A stretch of 34,503 bases of DNA, from assembly GCA_002337215.1 (NCBI GenBank), contig DDFO01000046.1, forward strand, positions 77,855-112,357. The letters are read 5' to 3'. The position numbers were made by a program, and so were the translations under genes. This document shows positions 1 to 6,959 of the stretch, in pieces. The notes under the pieces were generated by a model that worked only from the letters and a program-made list of their open reading frames with translations, made no database searches and was not told the DNA's origin. Within the stretch, counting starts at the first letter, position 1; each line of letters opens with the position of its first letter. This DNA is from Phycisphaerales bacterium UBA1926 (GTDB taxonomy: Bacteria > Planctomycetota > Phycisphaerae > Phycisphaerales > UBA1924).

Positions 1-261
1 GATCTGGCGAGCAAAGCGTTTGAACTCTCGCAAACCCTGCAAGACAAGTGGGTTGGAGCGGATTACGCCACCAAGCGACGATTGCTCGAAATCGTCTGTT
101 TGAACTGCCGCTTGGACGGCGCAACTCTTGTACCCACAATGAGAAAGCCCTTCGACGTGCTCGCCGAAGGGCTTGATCTCTCGAAAAGTCGGGGTGAGAG
201 GATTCGAACCTCCGACCTTCTCGTCCCGAACGAGACGCGCTACCAAGCTGCGCTACACCCC
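1..261 (+). CDS. Serine recombinase, C-terminal fragment (5' truncated by window, no own stop)
   Basis: Reading from base 1 in frame 1 gives a peptide resembling the extreme C-terminus of site-specific serine recombinases of mobile elements: a K-W-x-x-A-D-Y-x-x-K-R-R-L-L-E-I segment, then [16 protein letters not shown] (about codons 43-58). The catalytic and DNA-binding parts lie left of the window. From about codon 63 (base 189) the frame runs antisense through the tRNA-Pro gene, so the last part ([14 protein letters not shown] and onward) is encoded by tRNA sequence. No in-frame stop follows until 1494, and everything after about 261 is only the shadow of galU. The true end is therefore unknown and 261 is where recognisable sequence stops. 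I infer that an integrated element ends here, with the tRNA 3' end as its attachment site. Family assignment is from memory of recombinase C-termini. Confidence 0.6.
145..174 (-). terminator. Perfect 10-bp inverted repeat, candidate tRNA-Pro terminator inside recombinase codons
   Basis: Bases 145-154 (AAGCCCTTCG) and 165-174 (CGAAGGGCTT) are exact reverse complements around a 10-base loop. On the minus strand the hairpin starts 15 bases after the tRNA-Pro 3' end and is followed by CTTTCTCATTG-type sequence, a weak U-rich tail. The same bases encode [10 protein letters not shown] of the recombinase on the plus strand. A terminator role is inference. Confidence 0.5.
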
Positions 262-262
262 G
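189..262 (-). tRNA. tRNA-Pro (anticodon CGG)
   Basis: Read on the minus strand, the 74 bases start CGGGGTG and end CACCCCG plus discriminator A, giving a perfect 7-bp acceptor stem. The D arm (TAGCGCAGCTTGGTAGCG), the anticodon arm with loop TTCGGGA (anticodon CGG, reading CCG proline codons) and the T arm with GGTTCGAATCC are all present. CCA is not encoded (the next bases are CTT), so it must be added after transcription. The gene lies 137 bases after galU on the same strand. Its 3' half doubles as the apparent attachment site of the element at the left edge. Confidence 0.95.
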
Positions 263-266
263 CGGT

Positions 267-308
267 GCGGGCAAGCAGCCCGCCGCGGGCGGATGATAGC
301 CGCCCGCG
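267..308 (-). terminator. Two tandem GC hairpins between galU and tRNA-Pro
   Basis: Bases 284-292 and 300-308 form a perfect 9-bp stem (CGCGGGCGG / CCGCCCGCG) with a 7-base loop. Bases 267-272 and 278-283 form a second perfect 6-bp stem (GCGGGC / GCCCGC). Both lie between the galU stop and the tRNA 5' end. No U-tract follows, so this could be a galU terminator of a Rho-like or pausing type, or a processing signal for the tRNA precursor. Confidence 0.35.
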
Positions 309-399
309 CCCCACCCCGGCAAAGAAAATCCGCCGCCGTTCGTCGGGGCGCTGCCAACCGAGACCGGAAGATCGACCCCGGAACCGACCCCACGGCCGA

Positions 400-1401
400 T
401 CAGCCCTGTTTCCGGGCCACCGGAGCCAAATGCTCGGCCAGCAGCAACGCGATCGATTCGACGATCTCCCCCCGGTGCCGCCCCGCCAGCGCCAGCCCGA
501 TCTGCGTCTCCATCAGCCCGTACGGGATCCCCGTATCGAACCGCCGGCCCTCGATCGAGCACGCGCCGTACGCCGGGTGACCGCCGGGCCCCCCGCCCAG
601 CAACTCCGTGCGCATGAACTCCTGCGCGTTGGTCAACTGGATCTCCCCGTTGATCCGCAGGTCATGGTCGATGTGGTGCCCGAGCGCTTCGAAGATCGCG
701 GGCGGGAACACGTGCATCCCGAAGTGGCACAGGTACTGGCCCGCGGGGATCCCGGGCGTCCGCAGGTGCGCCCGCGCCCGCTCCACGCCCGGCTTCTCCT
801 CGATCGCCGCGACGGACCACACCCCAGCCCGATCCTCCACCGCCTCGCCCTTCATCGTCCCGAAGAGGTGCAGCAGGTGCTCGGGGGTCGGTTGCACCGC
901 AGACACCGCCGCGAACCCGCCCTCTTCGTACACGTCGATCAATTGCTGCGCACAGTTCCGCGCCGCCGCGGCGATGTAGACATGGTCCCCAAGCAGATGC
1001 AGGAACGGCTCATCGCCCACGAAGTCCTTCGCCTGGTACACCGCGTGCCCGTACCCCTCGGGGCTGTCTTGGCTCACGAAATGCAGCCGACGCCCGAAGT
1101 CCGCCAGGTGCTCGGCCGCCTCGATCGCCCAGGGCTTGTCCGCGAAGGCCGCGAACGTCTCCTCGGTCATCCCCTGAAAGTAGTCGGCGTACAGCTTCTC
1201 ATCACCAGGCTGCGTGACCAGGCAGATCTGCTCGACACCCGCGTTGATCGCCTCTTCCCCGATGATCTGGATGACGGTCTTCGTGAGCCCGTCACGGTCC
1301 ACCAGCGGGAACATCTCCTTCTGCACCGCGCTGCTCGCGGGGTACTGACGCGTGCCTCGGCCCGCGGCGGTGATGACAGCTTTGCGGACTGTTCCGTTCA
1401 T
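400..1401 (-). CDS. galU: UTP--glucose-1-phosphate uridylyltransferase-type nucleotidyltransferase
   Basis: A 333-residue cytoplasmic enzyme predicted to make UDP-glucose (or a related NDP-sugar) from UTP and sugar-1-phosphate, for envelope glycans. The N-terminus KAVITAAGRGTRQYPAS fits the G-x-G-T-R nucleotide-binding loop, followed by K-E-M-F-P-L-V-D, the GalU form of the K-E-M-L-P-L signature. GEEAINAGVEQICLVTQPG and, near residues 136-141, the L-L-G-D-H-V metal-site motif also match GalU. Length is slightly over the usual 290-300. It is the last protein gene of a minus-strand run surE - phosphatase - galU, with a 46-base gap after the phosphatase gene, and leads toward tRNA-Pro. The ATG is supported by conserved sequence starting at residue 7. 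A related sugar nucleotidyltransferase with another sugar specificity cannot be excluded. Confidence 0.85.
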   Translation of the reverse strand: MNGTVRKAVITAAGRGTRQYPASSAVQKEMFPLVDRDGLTKTVIQIIGEEAINAGVEQICLVTQPGDEKLYADYFQGMTEETFAAFADKPWAIEAAEHLADFGRRLHFVSQDSPEGYGHAVYQAKDFVGDEPFLHLLGDHVYIAAAARNCAQQLIDVYEEGGFAAVSAVQPTPEHLLHLFGTMKGEAVEDRAGVWSVAAIEEKPGVERARAHLRTPGIPAGQYLCHFGMHVFPPAIFEALGHHIDHDLRINGEIQLTNAQEFMRTELLGGGPGGHPAYGACSIEGRRFDTGIPYGLMETQIGLALAGRHRGEIVESIALLLAEHLAPVARKQG

Positions 1402-1447
1402 GCGGCCTGTCCCGGGTGCAAGGTCTGGTCGGTCCGCCGAAGGAAGC

Positions 1448-2506
1448 TCAGTCGGCGGGGCCCACGCCGTGCGCGCGAAGCCACTCTTGAATAATCGGCT
1501 CGATCGCGGCTCGCAATGACTCGTTCGCGTACCCGATCCAGTGCACGCCCTGATCCACGCCGAACGGGGCGTCGAGCGCGCGCCCGAACCCGTCCGTCAC
1601 GATCACCCCCGCCTGTCTGGCGACCAGCAGACCCGCCATGTCGTACGGATGGCAGCAGAGCCCTTCTGCCGCGACTCCTCCGCTCTGGCGCACGATCTCG
1701 AACATCAGGGGCCGAAGATCGCAGCAGAACCGGTCACGCCCGCAGATCAACTCCACCAATTGCCCCCCGGTTGTCAGGTACTGATCATCGAAAATCAGAC
1801 CCTCGCCGGCCTTCACCGCGCCGAGCGTTCCCGTCGCGATCCGCTCCATCAGGTCGGCCGCGAGGGCCTTGGTGCCCGGGAAGAAGTTCGCGACCTGCCC
1901 CCAGCCGTGCCGGAGCGATTCGGCGGAGCTCGGCACAAGCGCCAAGGGAGACTGTCCGAGGACCGCACCCGAGTCGTCGAGTGTCGAGCGCACGCCGACG
2001 GCTTCCCGGCTGTTCTCATCACTGAGGACCGCCGAGAGATCGTCCACGCGGTTCGCCTTCGAAGTCGGCAGTTCCATCATCACCGATGCGATGATGTCGG
2101 CGAGCGTCGCGGGCCCGCGATCGGGGGACTCGGGCGCCACCGCGCCGAGGAACCACGCCGACCGCTTGTCGTACATGATGTTTCGCGTCCCGTCGATCGG
2201 ATCGATGAGCACGCGCCAGCGCGCGCTGCCGTCTGCCGGGGGCCCGCCCAGGTCGAGCTCGCCATGTTCGTTGATCCCCTCGGCGACCAGCGAGATCGGG
2301 CCGAGCTCCGCCGCCCATCGCTCGGCGTGCTCGAGGATGATCGGCTCGACGCGCTTGTCGATCTCGTAGATCGTGTCGCCCCCCTCGAACGCGACGGGGC
2401 GGTCCAGGCCGGACGCGCCGCGCTGGCGGATGATCTGCGTGCGCACATCGTGGCCCAGCCTCGTGAGGCGATCGACCCAGTTGTTCGCGATCGATTCCGT
2501 GTCCAC
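1448..2506 (-). CDS. Inositol monophosphatase-family phosphatase
   Basis: A 352-residue member of the Mg2+-dependent, Li+-sensitive phosphatase superfamily (IMPase/FBPase/CysQ). The family metal-binding motif D-P-I-D-G-T-R-N is at about residues 102-109. The upstream acidic V-A-E-G site (near 74) corresponds to the first-metal E-E region. The C-terminal Y-D-M-A-G-L-L-V-A-R-Q-A-G matches the W-D-x-A-A-G motif with Tyr for Trp. At 352 residues it is clearly longer than the roughly 260-270 of canonical IMPase, with an insertion in the middle (about 145-215). Translation starts at GTG (2506), supported by an AAGGAG site 5 bases upstream. It lies 32 bases after surE and 46 before galU. The substrate (inositol phosphate, fructose-1,6-bisphosphate or PAP) cannot be told from the sequence. 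Confidence 0.8.
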   Translation of the reverse strand: MDTESIANNWVDRLTRLGHDVRTQIIRQRGASGLDRPVAFEGGDTIYEIDKRVEPIILEHAERWAAELGPISLVAEGINEHGELDLGGPPADGSARWRVLIDPIDGTRNIMYDKRSAWFLGAVAPESPDRGPATLADIIASVMMELPTSKANRVDDLSAVLSDENSREAVGVRSTLDDSGAVLGQSPLALVPSSAESLRHGWGQVANFFPGTKALAADLMERIATGTLGAVKAGEGLIFDDQYLTTGGQLVELICGRDRFCCDLRPLMFEIVRQSGGVAAEGLCCHPYDMAGLLVARQAGVIVTDGFGRALDAPFGVDQGVHWIGYANESLRAAIEPIIQEWLRAHGVGPAD

Positions 2507-2511
2507 GCGTG

Positions 2512-2517
2512 CTCCTT
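2512..2517 (-). promoter_or_regulatory. Shine-Dalgarno AAGGAG for the phosphatase gene
   Basis: A complete AAGGAG lies 5 bases upstream of the GTG at 2506. It fixes this non-ATG start, whereas several neighbouring genes have no recognisable site. Confidence 0.75.
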
Positions 2518-2538
2518 CGTGCGCACGGGCCGGGTCGG

Positions 2539-3351
2539 TCAGTCCGCCACCCGGCTACGCCAGTGCCCGAGGGCCGACCGGTCGGTCAGGTCGTACGACA
2601 GCGGCGTCACGGTGATCGCCCGCTCGAAAAGCCGTTCGACATCGGTCCCCTCGTCGGCGCCGCGGAACTCCATGCCGTCGCCGTTCGGCCAGTAGTACGC
2701 CTCCCCCGCCGGGCTCTCGCGCCGCTCGTATCGGTCCACCAGGCCGTGCGCGTTCATGGGGCAGACCTCGGGCGCGATCGGGTCGGCGTGGCTGGGATCC
2801 TCTGTCTCGCAGCGGGGGATGTTGATGTTCAGGCAGGTGTGCGCGTCGGGGAGGCCGCCCCGGATGAGAGACTCGATCGTGCGCGCCGCGTGGGTCGCGC
2901 CGACGCGGTAGTCGGGTGTGCCCCGGTGCAGGTGCATGCTCACGGCGATCGACGGCACGCCCAGGAAGGCCGCCTCGATCGCGGCGGCGACCGTCCCCGA
3001 GTAGATCACGTTGATCCCCGCGTTCGCCCCCATGTTCATCCCGCTGATGACCAGATCGGGCCGGCTTCCATCCCCGAACCGCTCGGGCCAGAGATTGGTG
3101 AGCGCGAGCTTGGTGCAGTCGGCGGGCCTGCCGTCCACGGCGATCCCGCTCATGTTCTCGCTGGCACGGACGGCTTTGGTCATCAACGGTTCGTGGAACG
3201 TGATCCCGTGGCTCGTGGCGCTCTGGACCGTCAGCGGCGCGACGACGAGGATCTCCTCGATCCCCAAGCGTTCTTCGCCGAGCAGCGCATCGTGCAGGGC
3301 GATGATCCCGGGGGCCCGGATCCCGTCGTCATTGGTGAGCAGGACTCGCAT
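2539..3351 (-). CDS. surE: 5'/3'-nucleotidase SurE
   Basis: A 270-residue metal-dependent nucleoside monophosphatase, cytoplasmic, linked in many bacteria to stationary-phase survival. The start M-R-V-L-L-T-N-D-D-G-I-R-A-P-G-I is the diagnostic SurE N-terminus, with the metal-binding D-D pair at residues 8-9. The second signature S-G-M-N-M-G-A-N-A-G-I-N-V-I-Y-S-G-T-V-A is at about 104-123. Length fits the family (about 250-270). The ATG at 3351 is certain from conservation, although no Shine-Dalgarno site precedes it. It is the first gene of the minus-strand run surE - phosphatase - galU. It is not beside its frequent partners pcm, truD or rpoS. The divergent region 3352-3692 should hold its promoter. 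Confidence 0.95.
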   Translation of the reverse strand: MRVLLTNDDGIRAPGIIALHDALLGEERLGIEEILVVAPLTVQSATSHGITFHEPLMTKAVRASENMSGIAVDGRPADCTKLALTNLWPERFGDGSRPDLVISGMNMGANAGINVIYSGTVAAAIEAAFLGVPSIAVSMHLHRGTPDYRVGATHAARTIESLIRGGLPDAHTCLNINIPRCETEDPSHADPIAPEVCPMNAHGLVDRYERRESPAGEAYYWPNGDGMEFRGADEGTDVERLFERAITVTPLSYDLTDRSALGHWRSRVAD

Positions 3352-3692
3352 GACGCGAGCGTATACCCGAGCGAGGGGCCGGGTCCGTGCGGGAACACGC
3401 GCGCCCCGGGCTTACGCGTTGGAATCCCCGGTGGGCCTGCGTGTAAGCGACGGATTGGTCATCCGAAGGTCTCCGCACGCGGTCAGCCGCCCTCCCGAGC
3501 CCCGAATCGTTCCCATCGGGGTATCGGCCCTCTCTCGGGATGCGGGCTCCGCAACACCTTGCCGAAAGTCGCGAAACCACGTGGTATCAGCCCCGCATCC
3601 ACGCCGTCGGGCGTCCCCCCGGGGCGTATCCTCCCCGAGTCACAGACTGTGCGGCACAGCGCCACCACCCATCAATCAACGGATCACAAGTT
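3352..3692. other. Divergent intergenic region surE / cystathionine beta-synthase with structured segments
   Basis: No gene is supported in these 341 bases. Three paired elements lie close together: an outer 7-bp stem TCCCGAG (3493-3499) with CTCGGGA (3534-3540), an inner 6-bp stem CCCCGA (3500-3505) with TCGGGG (3516-3521), and a following TGCGG-GCT-CCGCA hairpin (3541-3553). A further GCTTAC (3410-3415) / GTAAGC (3443-3448) pair lies nearer surE. These could be leader structure for the plus-strand transsulfuration genes or promoter-proximal structure for surE. I saw no convincing -35/-10 pair and no match to a riboswitch consensus I know. Confidence 0.4.
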
Positions 3693-5057
3693 ATGCAGAC
3701 CTTCGACACCATCATCGACGCCATCGGCAACACCCCGCTTGTACGCCTCAACAAGGTGGTCGAGCCGGGCTGGGCCGAGGTCTACGCCAAGTGCGAGTAC
3801 ATGAACCCCGCGGGTTCCATCAAGGACCGCATGGCGGCCTTCATCATCAAGAAAGCCGAGGAAGAGGGCCTGCTCAAGCCCGGCGGCACCATCGTCGAGA
3901 ACACCAGCGGCAACACCGGCATGGGGGCCGCGATGACGGCCGCCGCCCGGGGCTACAAGGCCGTCTTCACCATGCCCGACAAGATGAGCCAGGAGAAGAT
4001 CGACGGCCTCCGGGGCTTCGGCGCCACCGTCATCATCACGCCCACCGACGTCCCGGGCGACAGCCCCGACCACTACGTCAACGTCGCCAAGCGCGTCGCC
4101 AGCGAGACCCCCAACTCGTTCTACATGGATCAGTACCACAGCCAGTGGAACATCGAGGCCCACGAGAAGAGCACGGGCCCCGAGATCTACGAGCAGACCG
4201 ACGGGGGCAACGTCGACGCCGTCGTCGTCGGGACCGGCACCGGGGGCACGATCTCGGGCATCGGCCGCTACTTCAAGAAGATGGGCTCGAAAGCCAAGAT
4301 CATCGGCGTTGACCCGCTGGGCAGCGTCCACTACAGCATCTTCAAGAGCGGCGTCCCCAGCACGCCCTACGTCTACAAGGTCGAGGGCCTGGGCGAGGAC
4401 ATCGTCTGCCGTGCGTTCGATCCCACCGTCGTCGACGAGATGTACCAGGTCAACGACTACGAGTGCTTCACCGTCGCCAGGCGCTTGACGCGAGAGGAAG
4501 GCCTCGCCTGCGGCGGGTCGTCCGGCGGCATGGTCCACATCGCCCTCAAGCTCGCCAAGGAGTGGGGGGCGGGGAAGAAGATCGTCGCCGTCTGCCCCGA
4601 CAACGCCTCGCGGTACCTCACCAAGTACCTCAACGATGACTGGATGAAGATGCACGGCTTCATGGAGCCCGACAAGGGCCTGGGCCACATCGATCAGCTC
4701 CTCAACGGCCGACAGGTCATCACCACCGCCGCCACCCAGTCGCTGGGCGACCTCATCGCATCCATGAAATCCGCGGGCGTCAGCCAGATCCCCGTCACCG
4801 ACGAGCACGGTAAGCCGATCGGCATGGTCCACGAGATGGACGTCCTCCGGGGCCTCCAGGCCGGCTCGGTCACCACCGCCTCCCAGGTCAAAGACATCCA
4901 CGCCCCCATCAACGGGTTCGTGCACCCCAAGGCCCGCATCGAAGAGCTCTTCGGCGTCTTCGCCCAGGATCAGGCCGCGGTTGTTGTCGAGGACGGCGCG
5001 ATCGTCGGCGTCCTTACCGAGATCGACCTCATCGAGCACCTCGCCAAGAACCAGTAA
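3693..5057 (+). CDS. Cystathionine beta-synthase with C-terminal CBS-domain pair
   Basis: A 454-residue PLP enzyme of fold type II that condenses serine and homocysteine to cystathionine, the first step of reverse transsulfuration. The N-terminal domain has D-A-I-G-N-T-P-L-V-R-L, the PLP lysine in P-A-G-S-I-K-D-R (K44), the substrate loop N-T-S-G-N-T-G (70-76) and the phosphate-binding G-T-G-T-G-G-T. About the last 120 residues form a Bateman module of two CBS motifs (each ending in a G-x-V-x-E-x-D-(V/L)-type segment), a likely nucleotide or S-adenosylmethionine sensor. There is no N-terminal haem domain. The ATG at 3693 was chosen because homology begins there; the frame is open further upstream without similarity. 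The gene for the second step follows at 5170. O-acetylserine sulfhydrylase is the alternative, but the CBS pair and the next gene favour CBS. Confidence 0.9.
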   Translation: MQTFDTIIDAIGNTPLVRLNKVVEPGWAEVYAKCEYMNPAGSIKDRMAAFIIKKAEEEGLLKPGGTIVENTSGNTGMGAAMTAAARGYKAVFTMPDKMSQEKIDGLRGFGATVIITPTDVPGDSPDHYVNVAKRVASETPNSFYMDQYHSQWNIEAHEKSTGPEIYEQTDGGNVDAVVVGTGTGGTISGIGRYFKKMGSKAKIIGVDPLGSVHYSIFKSGVPSTPYVYKVEGLGEDIVCRAFDPTVVDEMYQVNDYECFTVARRLTREEGLACGGSSGGMVHIALKLAKEWGAGKKIVAVCPDNASRYLTKYLNDDWMKMHGFMEPDKGLGHIDQLLNGRQVITTAATQSLGDLIASMKSAGVSQIPVTDEHGKPIGMVHEMDVLRGLQAGSVTTASQVKDIHAPINGFVHPKARIEELFGVFAQDQAAVVVEDGAIVGVLTEIDLIEHLAKNQ

Positions 5058-5085
5058 GAACCAACGTCGGAAACACCACCCGAGT

Positions 5086-5155
5086 GTGTGCCACGGCCGT
5101 CTCGGCCGTGCCGACCCAACTTCAGACCCACACGGCCGAGACGGCCGTGGCACAC
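5086..5155. repeat. Nested palindrome (25-bp perfect inverted repeat) between the transsulfuration genes
   Basis: Bases 5086-5110 and 5131-5155 are exact reverse complements separated by 20 bases. Each arm is itself a hairpin: CACGGCCG-TCT-CGGCCGTG on the left and CACGGCCG-AGA-CGGCCGTG on the right. The element can therefore fold either as one long stem or as two small hairpins. It fills most of the gap between the CBS stop and the next start. The design resembles a paired REP/BIME-type dispersed repeat. It could act as an attenuator, an mRNA stabiliser or a mobile repeat; no U-tract follows. Confidence 0.8.
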
Positions 5156-5169
5156 CGAGCAACACACCC

Positions 5170-6327
5170 ATGAGAGAAAACAGCACCCACAAGTTCGCCA
5201 CCCGCGCCATCCACGCCGGGCAGGCGCCCGACCCCGCCACCGGCGCAATCATGACGCCCATCTACCAGACCTCCACCTTCGTGCAGTCCAGCCCCGGCGA
5301 GTTCGTCGAGGACTACGACTACTCACGCGGCGCAAACCCCACACGCACCGCCCTCCAGAAGAACATCGCCTCCCTCGAGAACGCCAGGCACGGCCTCGCG
5401 TTCTCCTCGGGTGTCGCCGCGACCGGCGCCGTCATCCACCTGCTCAAGGCGGGCGACCACATCATCCTCTGCGACGACGTGTACGGCGGCACCAACCGCC
5501 TCTTCAACCGCGTCTTCGGCCAGTTCGGCATCGAGATCAGCATGGTCGATCTCACCGACGAGGCCGCGTACCGCGCCGCCTTCAAGGACAACACCAAACT
5601 GGTCTGGATCGAGACACCCACCAACCCCACGCTCAAGGTCGTCGATATCGAGATGGCGGCCTCCGTCGCCCGCGAGCACGACGCGATCTGCGCCGTCGAC
5701 AACACCTTCGCGACGCCCTACCTGCAGAACCCGCTCGATCTGGGCGCGCACATCGTCTGCCACTCCACAACCAAGTACATCAACGGCCACTCCGACGCCA
5801 TCGGCGGCTTCCTCGCCGTCAATGACGATGAGATCCACGACAAACTCAAGTTCATCCAGCTCTCTGAGGGCGCCGTCCCGGGCATTCTCGAGTGCTTCCT
5901 GGTCCTGCGCTCGACCAAGACGCTCGCCCTCCGCATGGAGCGGCACTGCCAGAACGCCCAGCGCATCGTCGAGCATCTCGTCGAGCACCCCGCCGTCGAC
6001 CGCGTCGTCTACCCGGGGCTCGAATCGCACCCGCAGCACGCGATCGCCAAGAAGCAGATGCGCGACTTCGGCGGCATGATCACCATCTTCCTCAAGGGCG
6101 GGCTCGACGCGGCCCGCACCATGCTCGAACGCGTCGAGCTCTTTGCGCTCGCCGAGTCGTTGGGCGGGGCCGAGTCCCTGATCGAGCACCCCGCGATCAT
6201 GACGCACGCCTCGGTGCCCGCTGACCAGCGCGCACAACTCGGGATCGACGACTCCCTCGTCCGCCTGAGCGTGGGCATCGAGGATGTCGAGGACCTGATC
6301 GCCGACCTCGACCGTGCGCTCGCGTAA
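5170..6327 (+). CDS. Cystathionine gamma-lyase (trans-sulfuration PLP enzyme)
   Basis: A 385-residue Cys/Met-metabolism PLP enzyme. The family features are A-T-R-A-I-H-A-G (10-17), Y-D-Y-S-R-G-x-N-P-T-R (49-59, the tyrosine/arginine pair that contacts PLP of the neighbouring subunit), S-S-G-V-A-A-T (79-85), D-N-T-F-A-T-P (177-183) and the PLP-binding H-S-T-T-K-Y-I-N-G-H-S-D with K202. It lies directly behind cystathionine beta-synthase, so the expected job is cleaving cystathionine to cysteine, 2-oxobutyrate and ammonia, completing homocysteine-to-cysteine conversion. Cystathionine gamma-synthase or methionine gamma-lyase are family alternatives that sequence alone does not exclude. The ATG at 5170 is preferred because homology starts within ten residues; there is no Shine-Dalgarno site and upstream codons fall in the palindrome. 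Confidence 0.88.
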   Translation: MRENSTHKFATRAIHAGQAPDPATGAIMTPIYQTSTFVQSSPGEFVEDYDYSRGANPTRTALQKNIASLENARHGLAFSSGVAATGAVIHLLKAGDHIILCDDVYGGTNRLFNRVFGQFGIEISMVDLTDEAAYRAAFKDNTKLVWIETPTNPTLKVVDIEMAASVAREHDAICAVDNTFATPYLQNPLDLGAHIVCHSTTKYINGHSDAIGGFLAVNDDEIHDKLKFIQLSEGAVPGILECFLVLRSTKTLALRMERHCQNAQRIVEHLVEHPAVDRVVYPGLESHPQHAIAKKQMRDFGGMITIFLKGGLDAARTMLERVELFALAESLGGAESLIEHPAIMTHASVPADQRAQLGIDDSLVRLSVGIEDVEDLIADLDRALA

Positions 6328-6353
6328 AGAGCAGAACCACCGGAGCACGCACG

Positions 6354-6923
6354 ATGGACGAATACCCCACCGACGAGTTCGCAGCAGGCGGCCCGCACGA
6401 CACCCGACGCCCCCGGCCTCGGACGATTCTCATCGTCGTTATCGTCCTGCTCGCCGCGGCAGCGTCCGCCGTCTGGCTTATCGTCGGATCGACGACCGCT
6501 CCGTCCCCGAACGAGTCGCCCGCGGAGGCGCAGGCCCAACCACCCGCCGAGCAGGTCCGGCCCATCGAAGAGCGGGTGCAGCTCACCTCGCTCCATCGCG
6601 ACGCCCTCAACGAGATGCTCGACGCGCCCGCGACAACCATCGCGTGGGCCGTCAACATCTTCGGCTTCCGCCCCCCGGAGCTCGCCGCGGACGAACCCTG
6701 GGACCCGCCCTCCCCGGAGCGTGTGCTCTCGCTGGATGACCCGAGCCCGGTCTACACGTCGTTCGTCCGCAACGTCCCCGTGCCGGATTCGGAGTTCTTC
6801 ATCGATGAGTCGATCGACCTCGTCCTCGACGATGACGGCGTGACCGTCATCGGTCTCCAGTACGCCCGGTTTACCGACGCGCCCGTCGAGAACGCCGACG
6901 TGTTTCTCGAACTTCCGGAGTGA
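6354..6923 (+). CDS. Single-pass membrane protein of unknown function
   Basis: A 189-residue protein that I do not recognise. An acidic/proline-rich N-terminal tail with R-R-P-R-P-R just before the membrane is followed by one hydrophobic segment (about 24-46, ILIVVIVLLAAAASAVWLIV). This predicts a short cytoplasmic tail and an external domain. The external part begins with a low-complexity Pro/Glu/Ala linker and ends in an acidic domain with D-E-S-I-D-L-V-L-D-D-D-G-V-T-V. It starts 26 bases after the cystathionine gamma-lyase stop, with GGAG 9 bases before the ATG, so co-transcription with the transsulfuration genes is likely. A functional link to sulfur metabolism is not shown by the sequence. 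Confidence 0.75.
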   Translation: MDEYPTDEFAAGGPHDTRRPRPRTILIVVIVLLAAAASAVWLIVGSTTAPSPNESPAEAQAQPPAEQVRPIEERVQLTSLHRDALNEMLDAPATTIAWAVNIFGFRPPELAADEPWDPPSPERVLSLDDPSPVYTSFVRNVPVPDSEFFIDESIDLVLDDDGVTVIGLQYARFTDAPVENADVFLELPE

Positions 6924-6928
6924 TTGCG

Positions 6929-6942
6929 GGCCGCGTCCGGCC
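6929..6942. terminator. Short GC hairpin between convergent genes
   Basis: GGCCG (6929-6933) and CGGCC (6938-6942) pair around a 4-base loop in the 36-base gap between converging genes. There is no U-tract; a bidirectional terminator is only a suggestion. Confidence 0.25.
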
Positions 6943-6959
6943 GGCCTGATGGCTCGGTC

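Noticed and set aside
262..1494. Long plus-strand open frame continuing from the recombinase fragment
   Set aside because: It lies wholly antisense to galU, is Arg/Pro-rich and has no family features; it stays open only because of the GC-rich codon pattern of galU.
3352..3692. SAM or S-adenosylhomocysteine riboswitch upstream of cystathionine beta-synthase
   Set aside because: Hairpins are present but none of the conserved core sequences I know could be placed; reported only as structure.
5086..5155. CRISPR-like repeat
   Set aside because: There is one inverted pair, not a series of direct repeats with spacers, and no cas gene is in the window.
3684..5261. Minus-strand open frame of over 500 codons
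   Set aside because: It is antisense to cystathionine beta-synthase, which has complete catalytic motifs; this frame reads as Asp/Val/Gly-rich shadow sequence.
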